Notes under the pieces: generated by a model
Database searches by the model: none
What the model saw: only the letters and a program-made list of their open reading frames with translations
What the model was told of the DNA's origin: nothing
Shown here: positions 1 to 5,270 of the stretch, in pieces
Layout: each line of letters starts with the position of its first letter
Numbering within the stretch: position 1 is the first letter of the stretch
Source of the DNA: an uncultured Lachnospiraceae bacterium
GTDB taxonomy: Bacteria > Bacillota > Clostridia > Lachnospirales > Lachnospiraceae
Assembly: GCA_934359535.1 (NCBI GenBank)
Contig: CAKRLN010000079.1
Coordinates: forward strand, 1 to 9,448
Reading direction: 5' to 3'
Length of the DNA stretch: 9,448 nt
Translations under genes and position numbers: made by a program

Positions 1-63
1 GCTCAATGGTAGAGCACTCGGCTGTTAACCGAGTTGTTGTAGGTTCGAGCCCTACTCGGGGAG
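1..63 (+). tRNA. tRNA-Asn (anticodon GUU), 5' end cut by the window
   Basis: The cloverleaf can be followed from the D arm onward: D stem 1-4/12-15, anticodon stem 17-21/29-33 closing a seven-base loop with GTT at 24-26, and T stem 39-43/51-55. The 3' acceptor strand is 56-62 and the discriminator G is 63. The first nine bases (5' acceptor strand plus positions 8-9) lie before the window. CCA is not encoded. It decodes AAC/AAU and is the upstream member of a tRNA cluster. Confidence 0.95.
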
Positions 64-117
64 TTTTCTTTTATAAAGAAAGTATATGTTCTTAAAGTGG
101 AGCATAAAATATAATAG

Positions 118-188
118 GGTGACTTAGCCAAGTGGTAAGGCGTGGGACTGCAACTCCCTGATCGTCGGTTCAAATCCGTCAGTCACCT
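118..188 (+). tRNA. tRNA-Cys (anticodon GCA)
   Basis: This is a full 71-base cloverleaf: acceptor 118-124/181-187 with discriminator T188, D stem 127-129/139-141, anticodon stem 143-147/155-159 around a loop with GCA at 150-152, and T stem 164-168/176-180. CCA is not encoded. Two stems each contain a U.U opposition (143 with 159, and 165 with 179), but the invariant loop bases are in place. It lies 54 bases after tRNA-Asn, is probably processed from the same transcript, and is followed directly by an intrinsic terminator. Confidence 0.95.
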
Positions 189-192
189 TTTT

Positions 193-220
193 AACCTCTA
201 AGCATTACTTAGAGGTTTTT
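193..220 (+). terminator. intrinsic terminator of the tRNA cluster
   Basis: A perfect 10-bp stem (193-202 with 208-217) closes a five-base loop CATTA and runs into a T tract at 216-220, followed by more T-rich sequence. It begins four bases after tRNA-Cys and so ends the tRNA transcript. Confidence 0.93.
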
Positions 221-233
221 CTTTTCTCTTTTC

Positions 234-282
234 TACTGTCAAGACATATGTATGACAGATGTATCTGTTTCTTGACGTAGTA
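234..282 (+). promoter_or_regulatory. candidate operator region upstream of niaR
   Basis: Several dyads crowd immediately upstream of and over the niaR -35 box. TGTCAAGACA (237-246) is a symmetrical site. TGTATGACA (249-257) is a near copy. ACAGAT-GT-ATCTGT (255-268) is a 6+6 palindrome. CTTGACGTAGTA (271-282) is an imperfect inverted copy of TACTGTCAAG (234-243). NiaR-type repressors bind palindromic operators, so autoregulation is the simplest reading. That is inference: I cannot confirm a match to the published NiaR motif. Confidence 0.5.
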
Positions 283-300
283 TAGAACCTTTGATAAAAT
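272..300 (+). promoter_or_regulatory. sigma-A promoter of niaR
   Basis: A -35 box TTGACG (272-277), a 17-bp spacer and a -10 box TAAAAT (295-300), preceded by TGA (292-294) as an extended -10 element. Transcription should start near 307, leaving a leader of about 64 bases before the ATG at 371. The -35 box overlaps the dyad-rich region upstream. Confidence 0.8.
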
Positions 301-370
301 GATTGATGTTCAGGGAATTTATGAAGCAGTGATACTGTTTTGAAAATCCATGGAAGGATGGTGTAGAAAC

Positions 371-922
371 ATGATAAATGGGGAAGACCGAAGAAAAGAA
401 ATACTTGCAATTTTAAATAAAAATAAATCAGCTATTTCAGGAGAAAAGCTTGCAGATATATTTGAAGTGAGCCGTCAGGTTATTGTACAGGATATTGCAC
501 TTTTGCGAGCTGCTAAAAATGATATTATATCAACGAACCGGGGATATCTGCTTCAGACAAAGTGTGGGGCAAGCCGTATTTTCAAAGTATATCATACAAC
601 AGAGCAGATGATTGATGAGCTGTATACATTCGTGGATTTTGGTGCTGTTGTGCAGGATGTTTTTGTATATCATAAAGTTTATGGAGTAATTCGTGCGGAT
701 CTTGGAATCAAGAACCGTAAAGACGTACAGAAATATCTGAAGGAAATTGCAGAGGGAAAATCTGCACCACTTATGAATGTTACAAGTGGATATCATTATC
801 ATACAGTTACAGCAGAAGAGGAAGAAACACTCGATCAGATTCAGGAGGAGCTGCAGCAAAAAGGCTTTTTAGCGGAATTGAAAACCTATGAACCGGTGGA
901 CTTCTGGAAAAACCAGGAATAG
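371..922 (+). CDS. niaR: niacin-responsive transcriptional repressor NiaR (YrxA family)
   Basis: A 183-residue regulator of NAD precursor genes. The N-terminal winged helix-turn-helix (about residues 6-60, helices around 24-48) binds DNA. The rest is a 3H domain that binds nicotinate and a metal ion. His75, Glu83, His142 and His144 keep the spacing of the metal ligands I recall from the Thermotoga maritima homologue (8, 67 and 2 residues apart); His101 is the further conserved histidine. I chose ATG 371 because the protein then matches the family length (about 180) and its start. AAGGA at 354-358 is a rather distant ribosome binding site (12 bases). The ATG at 350, in the same frame, would add seven residues and has no ribosome binding site. 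The gene stands alone between its own promoter and terminator. Its usual targets, niacin transport and de novo NAD genes, are not in this window. Confidence 0.92.
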   Translation: MINGEDRRKEILAILNKNKSAISGEKLADIFEVSRQVIVQDIALLRAAKNDIISTNRGYLLQTKCGASRIFKVYHTTEQMIDELYTFVDFGAVVQDVFVYHKVYGVIRADLGIKNRKDVQKYLKEIAEGKSAPLMNVTSGYHYHTVTAEEEETLDQIQEELQQKGFLAELKTYEPVDFWKNQE

Positions 923-982
923 CTTTTCCAGTGGTTTCGCAAAATTGAATAAGAAGTATATGGAAATAATATACAAAAATAG

Positions 983-1016
983 ACCGTCAAAATTGTGAAT
1001 GATTTTGGCGGTTTTT
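983..1016 (+). terminator. intrinsic terminator of niaR, overlapping fru operator-like repeats
   Basis: An 11-bp stem (983-993 with 1002-1012, one G.T pair) with an eight-base loop is followed by TTTTT (1012-1016). It ends the niaR transcript just three bases before the -35 box of the next operon. Both arms carry copies of a sequence that recurs downstream of that promoter (see the repeat entry), so this DNA may serve two purposes. Confidence 0.88.
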
Positions 1017-1075
1017 GATTGACTAAAAAGGGTTATAAATTTATAATCAAAGTATCAGATGAATGATTTTGACGG
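996..1075 (+). repeat. 16-bp direct repeat flanking the fru promoter (candidate FruR operators)
   Basis: TGAATGATTTTGGCGG (996-1011) and TGAATGATTTTGACGG (1060-1075) match at 15 of 16 bases and lie 64 bp apart, close to six helical turns. One copy ends seven bases before the -35 box and the other starts 12 bases after the -10 box. A third element, CCGTCAAAAT (984-993), is an exact inverted copy of 1066-1075. Placement around the promoter of a DeoR-type regulator's own operon suggests paired operators, possibly with DNA looping. The role is inferred; the repeat itself is directly visible. Confidence 0.65.
1019..1047 (+). promoter_or_regulatory. sigma-A promoter of the fru operon
   Basis: TTGACT (1019-1024), a 17-bp spacer and a perfect TATAAT (1042-1047) form a near-consensus promoter. 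The predicted start is near 1054, so the leader before the ATG at 1099 is about 45 bases and contains the downstream copy of the 16-bp repeat. Such a strong core promoter would need active repression when fructose is absent. I saw no clear catabolite-repression (cre) box here. Confidence 0.9.
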
Positions 1076-1098
1076 AATGTGAAGGGTCGTGAATATAA

Positions 1099-1845
1099 AT
1101 GTTAACAGAAGACAGACATTCCAGTATTTTATCCTTACTGGAACAAGAAGGAAGTGTCACGGTACATCAGTTGATGGAAAAGCTTGAAGCATCGGAATCG
1201 ACGATTCGCCGTGATTTAAATCAACTGGATTTACAGGGTTTTTTGACAAAGGTACATGGTGGTGCAATTGCAAAAAGTACAGTGTATAACACCATCGATG
1301 AAAATGTAATGAACCGAAAAGCTTTGAATGCAGATGAAAAGGTTCGGATTGCGAAGTATGCAGCATCATTAATTGGACCAAATGACTTTGTCTATCTCGA
1401 TGCAGGAACAACGACGGAGCTAATGATTGATTATATTAAAACGAGACAGACTATATTTGTAACGAATGCAATTACGCATGCAAAAAAATTATCAGATCTT
1501 GGTTTTTGTGTATACATTCTTGGTGGGGAATTTAAATCTACAACAGAAGCAATTGTTGGAGAAGAAGCAGTTGAGACGTTAGACAAATATAATTTCACTA
1601 AGGGATTCTGGGGAACAAATGGAATCAGTATCGATAAAGGATTTTCCACTCCGGAGGTAAAAGAGGCAATGGTAAAGAAAAAGTCCATGCAGAATTGCAA
1701 GGAATGCTTTGTTTTGGCAGACAGCAGTAAATTTTCAAGAATATCTAGTGTAAAATTTGCAGAATTTGATAATGCTACCATTATTACAACGGAGTTAAAT
1801 TCAAAAACATATAAAAAATATAAAAATATAAAGGAGGTTAAATAA
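1099..1845 (+). CDS. fruR: DeoR-family transcriptional regulator of the fructose operon (FruR-like)
   Basis: A 248-residue protein with standard DeoR architecture. The N-terminal helix-turn-helix lies at about residues 5-57, with recognition helix SESTIRRDLNQL at 32-43 and the family motif HGG at 53-55. The C-terminal sugar-phosphate-sensing domain covers about 75-235, with DAGTTT (101-106), TNA (122-124), LGG (141-143) and ADSSKF (207-212). Homologues in this position repress fructose genes and are released by fructose-1-phosphate or a related sugar phosphate; that effector is inferred here. It is the first gene of its operon: its TAA is directly followed by the fruK ATG, and AAGGAGG (1831-1837) near its 3' end serves fruK. 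Its own ribosome binding site is the modest GAAGGG at 1081-1086, 12 bases before the start, which may keep regulator levels low. The C-terminal tail is lysine- and asparagine-rich. The family is certain; the specific role rests on context. Confidence 0.9.
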   Translation: MLTEDRHSSILSLLEQEGSVTVHQLMEKLEASESTIRRDLNQLDLQGFLTKVHGGAIAKSTVYNTIDENVMNRKALNADEKVRIAKYAASLIGPNDFVYLDAGTTTELMIDYIKTRQTIFVTNAITHAKKLSDLGFCVYILGGEFKSTTEAIVGEEAVETLDKYNFTKGFWGTNGISIDKGFSTPEVKEAMVKKKSMQNCKECFVLADSSKFSRISSVKFAEFDNATIITTELNSKTYKKYKNIKEVK

Positions 1846-2760
1846 ATGATTTATACCGTAACATTTAACCCATCACTTGATTACATTGTAACGGTGAAGG
1901 ATTTTAAAACAGGAGTTGTAAATCGTACTGTTGATGAAATTATTTATCCTGGAGGAAAAGGAATCAATGTTTCAATGGTATTGAAGAATCTAGGATATGA
2001 TAATACTGCACTTGGTTTTATGGCTGGATTTACCGGGGATGAAATCTGCAGATTGTTAGAGGAAAAAGGGGTCAAGGCAGACTTTATTCATGTTAAAAAG
2101 GGAGTTTCAAGAATTAATGTAAAGCTTCGTTCTAATGAAGAATCTGAGATTAATGGAATGGGACCGGCAATCGAGGAAAAGGATATTGAAAAGCTGTACG
2201 AGAAGCTTGATCTGCTTCAGGATGGGGATGTGTTAGTTCTTGCAGGAAGTATTCCTTCGGTAATGCCGGAATCTATGTACATGGATATTATGAAGCATCT
2301 TCAGAATAAGAAGTTAGATATTGCAGTAGATGCAACGAAAGATCTTCTTGTCAATGTCCTGCCATATCATCCATTTGTAATCAAACCTAACAACCATGAA
2401 CTTGGAGAAATTTTTGGTGTAACAATTACAGAAAAAGACGATGTTGTAAAATACGCAAAGAAGCTTCAGGAAAAGGGAGCAAGAAATGTGTTGATTTCAA
2501 TGGCTGGTGATGGTGCTGTTCTTGTTACAGAAGATGGGCAGGAATTCCGTGCGGAGGCTCCGAAGGGTGAACTGAAGAATTCAGTTGGAGCTGGTGATTC
2601 CATGGTTGCGGGATTTATTGCCGGATATTTAGCAACAAAGGATTACGGGGAAGCATTTAAAATGGGTGTATGCACGGGAAGTGCAAGTGCTTTTTCCGAG
2701 GAACTTGCAACAAAAGCCGATGTGCAGGCTTTGTTAGATAAATGTAAACATTTATTTTAA
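1846..2760 (+). CDS. fruK: 1-phosphofructokinase (PfkB family)
   Basis: A 304-residue cytoplasmic sugar kinase that phosphorylates fructose-1-phosphate with ATP to fructose-1,6-bisphosphate, passing imported fructose to glycolysis. PfkB-family marks are the N-terminal NPSLDY (8-13), PGGKG (35-39) with the following NVS substrate region, KPNNHEL (180-186), and the C-terminal signature NSVGAGDSMVAGF (245-257), whose GAGD supplies the anion hole and catalytic base Asp251. Length matches the family (about 300-310). The start directly abuts the fruR stop and has AAGGAGG (1831-1837) eight bases upstream, indicating translation linked to fruR. Tagatose-6-phosphate kinase (lacC) is the closest alternative by sequence, but the fructose transporter immediately downstream argues for 1-phosphofructokinase. 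Confidence 0.95.
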   Translation: MIYTVTFNPSLDYIVTVKDFKTGVVNRTVDEIIYPGGKGINVSMVLKNLGYDNTALGFMAGFTGDEICRLLEEKGVKADFIHVKKGVSRINVKLRSNEESEINGMGPAIEEKDIEKLYEKLDLLQDGDVLVLAGSIPSVMPESMYMDIMKHLQNKKLDIAVDATKDLLVNVLPYHPFVIKPNNHELGEIFGVTITEKDDVVKYAKKLQEKGARNVLISMAGDGAVLVTEDGQEFRAEAPKGELKNSVGAGDSMVAGFIAGYLATKDYGEAFKMGVCTGSASAFSEELATKADVQALLDKCKHLF

Positions 2761-2779
2761 GATAAGGGGGGCACAAATT

Positions 2780-4822
2780 ATGAGAATTAAAGATTTACTT
2801 GCGGCTGAAAGTATTCAGCTGGGCGGCTCAGCCACCGGAAAAAAAGATCTTTTAGACCAGATGGTTGATCTTATGGCTAAAAGTGGAAAGATTAATGATG
2901 TGGAGACATACCGAAAGGGTGTATACGCAAGAGAAGAAGAGGGAACAACTGGAATTGGTGAGGGAATTGCAATACCGCATTGTAAATCAGATGCGGTAAT
3001 AAGACCTGGTCTTGCAGCAATGGTTCTTCCAGATGGAGTTGATTTTGATTCTTTAGATGGTGCTCCGGTCAATCTGGTATTTCTGATTGCGGCACCAAAC
3101 ACAAAAGATAATGTACATCTTGATGTACTGAGTAAATTGTCAGTTCTTCTTATGGACGAAGCATTTACAGCAAGTCTTCGCAATGCAAAAACAGTCGATG
3201 AGTTTTTAGCAGTGATCGATCAGGCCGAATCTGATAAAGATGAAAAGGAAGAAAAATCAGTGCAGGCAGAAGCACCGAAAGGAATAGAGGTTCTTGCAGT
3301 CACTGCGTGTCCAACTGGAATTGCACATACGTATATGGCAGCAGAGGCACTTGAGAAAAAGGCGGCAGAGATGGGAATTTCCATCAAAGTAGAAACCCGT
3401 GGTTCCGGTGGTGCGAAAAATGTTGTTACAGATGAAGAAATCCAGAATGCAAAATGCATCATTGTAGCAGCAGATACCAAGGTTCCGATGGAACGCTTTA
3501 ATGGTAAAAAGTTGATTGAATGTAAGGTCGCAGATGGAATTAATAAAGCGGAGTCATTGTTAAAGAAAGCGGTAAGCGGAGATGCACCGGTATATAAAGC
3601 TTCCGGAGAGGGAACAAAGGAAGAAGCAAAGGCTTCTGGTGGTATTGGTCATCAGGCTTATACACATCTGATGAGTGGTGTATCCCATATGCTTCCGTTT
3701 GTTATCGGTGGCGGTATTATGACGGCTCTGGCATTTCTGATTGATACCCTGATGGGTTATGGCGCAACAGGTGGATCAGCATTTGGTTCCTGTACTCCAT
3801 TGTCTGCCTTCTTTAAATACAGTGGTGGACTTGCGATGAACATGATGGTTCCGGTGCTTGCCGGATATATTGCATATTCGATTGCAGATAGACCGGGTCT
3901 TGCAGTTGGTTTTACTGGTGGACTCTTAGCTTCTAGTGGTAATGCTCTTGTAACAGCCTATGGATGGGCAGATCAGACAAGCGGTTTTCAGAAGTTTATT
4001 GCAGATTTTGCTTTTCAGAGAGCGGATGGTGGTAATACAGTTTCCGGTTTCTTAGGTGGAATCCTTGCTGGAATCCTTGCTGGTTTTATTGTTCTTTCCT
4101 TAAAGAAGATCTGCAGCAAGCTTCCAGCAGCCTTAGACGGAATTAAACCAACATTGATTTATCCACTTGGTGGTATTTTTATTATCAGTGTTTTAATGTG
4201 CTTTATTTTCAACCCATTGATTGGTCTGATCAATACCGGTCTTAGTAGTATGTTAACGGCATTATCAGACGCTGGAATGATTACACTGCTTGGACTTATT
4301 TTAGGTGCAATGATGGCAATTGATATGGGAGGCCCAATTAATAAGGCAGCATATGTTTTTGGTAGTGGAATGTTAGCAACTGCTTCCCAGATGATGGCAG
4401 ATGGTGCAAAGTCTTCTGATCCAGCAGTACAGGCATGTTATATTGCAATGGCAGCAATTATGGTAGGTGGTATGGTTCCACCAGTTGGTATTGCACTTGC
4501 CTGTCAGTTCTTCCCAAAGAAATTTACAGAAGCAGAACGCAACTCAAAGGTATCAAACCTTGTAATGGGATGCTCCTTTATTACAGAGGGTGCAATTCCA
4601 TTTGCAGCAGCAGATCCTGCACATGTAATTCCATGCACCATGGTAGGAGCCGGTGTTGCCGGATTACTTTCTGCATTCTTTGGATGCACGCTGATGGCTC
4701 CTCACGGTGGAATCTTCGTATTTGCAACCGTTGGAAATCCACTTATGTATATTGTGTCATGGCTGATTGGTTCAGTCATTACAGCGGTTATGCTTGGATT
4801 TATAAAAAAGGATGCGCAATAA
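2780..4822 (+). CDS. fruA: PTS fructose transporter subunit EIIABC
   Basis: A 680-residue fused permease that imports fructose and phosphorylates it to fructose-1-phosphate. Domains in order: EIIA of the fructose/mannitol type (about 1-147) with phosphorylated His67 in IPHCKS; a charged linker rich in Asp, Glu and Lys (about 149-168); EIIB (about 169-265) with phosphorylated Cys177 in TACPTGIAHTYMA; a second linker; and the membrane EIIC domain (about 290-676), with many hydrophobic segments and the conserved IDMGGPINK (514-522) and TEGAIPF (602-608). It ends in a lysine-containing cytoplasmic tail. AAGGGGGG (2764-2771) precedes the ATG by eight bases, and only 19 bases separate it from fruK, so they are co-transcribed. 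No terminator follows it, so transcription may continue into ptsH. All domains and phosphorylation sites look intact. Confidence 0.96.
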   Translation: MRIKDLLAAESIQLGGSATGKKDLLDQMVDLMAKSGKINDVETYRKGVYAREEEGTTGIGEGIAIPHCKSDAVIRPGLAAMVLPDGVDFDSLDGAPVNLVFLIAAPNTKDNVHLDVLSKLSVLLMDEAFTASLRNAKTVDEFLAVIDQAESDKDEKEEKSVQAEAPKGIEVLAVTACPTGIAHTYMAAEALEKKAAEMGISIKVETRGSGGAKNVVTDEEIQNAKCIIVAADTKVPMERFNGKKLIECKVADGINKAESLLKKAVSGDAPVYKASGEGTKEEAKASGGIGHQAYTHLMSGVSHMLPFVIGGGIMTALAFLIDTLMGYGATGGSAFGSCTPLSAFFKYSGGLAMNMMVPVLAGYIAYSIADRPGLAVGFTGGLLASSGNALVTAYGWADQTSGFQKFIADFAFQRADGGNTVSGFLGGILAGILAGFIVLSLKKICSKLPAALDGIKPTLIYPLGGIFIISVLMCFIFNPLIGLINTGLSSMLTALSDAGMITLLGLILGAMMAIDMGGPINKAAYVFGSGMLATASQMMADGAKSSDPAVQACYIAMAAIMVGGMVPPVGIALACQFFPKKFTEAERNSKVSNLVMGCSFITEGAIPFAAADPAHVIPCTMVGAGVAGLLSAFFGCTLMAPHGGIFVFATVGNPLMYIVSWLIGSVITAVMLGFIKKDAQ

Positions 4823-4838
4823 AAATTTAAAAGCAGTA

Positions 4839-4867
4839 TTGTAATTATAAAATGTAATTATTAAAAT
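4839..4867 (+). promoter_or_regulatory. possible internal promoter before ptsH
   Basis: TTGTAA (4839-4844), 17 bp and TAAAAT (4862-4867) would start transcription near 4874 and could express ptsH without fructose induction. The region is extremely AT-rich, so a chance match is plausible. The 9-bp sequence TGTAATTAT occurs twice (4840-4848 and 4853-4861) across this element. Confidence 0.4.
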
Positions 4868-4901
4868 AAAAAAGAATTTAAGAAAACAGGAGGAATACAA
4901 A

Positions 4902-5159
4902 ATGAAAGAATTTACTTACACAATCAAAGATGAGATGGGAATCCATGCAAGACCAGCAGGATTATTCGTAAAGGAGGCAGCAGCTTTTCCTTGTGCAGTA
5001 ACAATTGCAAAGGATGGAAAAGAGGTTGATGCAAAAAGAATTTTTGGTGTAATGAGTCTTGGCGTAAAATGCGGTCAGGAGATTACCTTAAAAACAGATG
5101 GTGAAAAGGAAGACGAAGCCATCAAAGCACTCAGCAAATTTTTAGAGGAAAATCTCTAA
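4902..5159 (+). CDS. ptsH: HPr phosphocarrier protein lacking the regulatory Ser46
   Basis: An 85-residue HPr that relays phosphate from enzyme I to EIIA. The active site GIHARPAG (13-20) carries His15 with Arg17. The second conserved block aligns as DAKRIFGVMSLG (43-54). In canonical HPr this block reads like LKSIMGVMSLG, with Ser46 phosphorylated by HPr kinase. Here residue 46 is Arg (codon AGA, 5037-5039). The protein should therefore carry phosphate on His15 but cannot be Ser46-phosphorylated, and so should not act as the usual Ser-P corepressor of CcpA. AGGAGG (4888-4893) sits eight bases before the ATG. It follows fruA by 79 bases without a terminator and is followed by a strong hairpin. 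Length and fold are otherwise typical. I recall similar HPr sequences from Lachnospiraceae, so this may be a clade feature rather than a local mutation. Confidence 0.95.
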   Translation: MKEFTYTIKDEMGIHARPAGLFVKEAAAFPCAVTIAKDGKEVDAKRIFGVMSLGVKCGQEITLKTDGEKEDEAIKALSKFLEENL

Positions 5160-5188
5160 TATCCTATAGTCGGTTTACATCAATCACG

Positions 5189-5231
5189 GAAAAATGTATC
5201 TGCTGTCAGTACCTGGCAGCAGACATTTTTC
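5189..5231 (+). terminator. long hairpin between ptsH and ptsI (terminator or attenuator)
   Basis: The lower stem GAAAAATGT (5189-5197) pairs perfectly with ACATTTTTC (5223-5231). After a two-base bulge (5198-5199), the upper stem 5200-5209 pairs with 5213-5222 (one G.T) around a TAC loop. The U run (5226-5230) lies inside the lower stem and faces an A run, so it could end transcription in either direction. It separates two genes whose products work in series, suggesting reduced read-through into ptsI, differential mRNA stability, or a separate ptsI promoter. Confidence 0.8.
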
Positions 5232-5259
5232 ACTATCATCAAGTCGTTGGGAAGAAGGA

Positions 5260-5264
5260 AGGAG
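5260..5264 (+). promoter_or_regulatory. ribosome binding site fixing the ptsI start
   Basis: AGGAG (within AAGGAAGGAG, 5255-5264) lies six bases before ATG 5271. This rules out the in-frame TTG at 5247, which has no such site and would add eight non-homologous residues. Confidence 0.85.
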
Positions 5265-5270
5265 AAATCA

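Noticed and set aside
65..81. Inverted repeat TTTCTT/AAGAAA after tRNA-Asn
   Set aside because: The stem is six weak A/T-rich pairs with no following T tract, so it is not a convincing terminator.
110..115. Perfect TATAAT just upstream of tRNA-Cys
   Set aside because: It would start transcription inside the tRNA, about four bases past its 5' end, and no -35 box lies at the right distance. It is probably just AT-rich spacer in a co-transcribed tRNA cluster.
198..410. 70-codon minus-strand open frame between tRNA-Cys and niaR
   Set aside because: It covers the tRNA terminator, the niaR promoter and the niaR start, and has no recognisable protein features.
4058..4081. Two tandem exact copies of GGAATCCTTGCT in fruA
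   Set aside because: The unit is in frame and encodes GILAGILA in a membrane segment, where Gly/Ala/Leu repetition is normal for EIIC. It might slip by four residues but shows no sign of being more than that.
4435..4830. 131-codon open frame overlapping the fruA 3' end on the same strand
   Set aside because: It lies wholly in another frame of fruA, has a Cys/Ser/Trp-rich composition unlike a real protein and no ribosome binding site.
5174..5202. TTTACA-N17-TATCTG as a ptsI promoter
   Set aside because: The -10 match is only the first three bases and lies within the hairpin stem, so it is not listed as a feature; it is mentioned only as an alternative in the hairpin finding.
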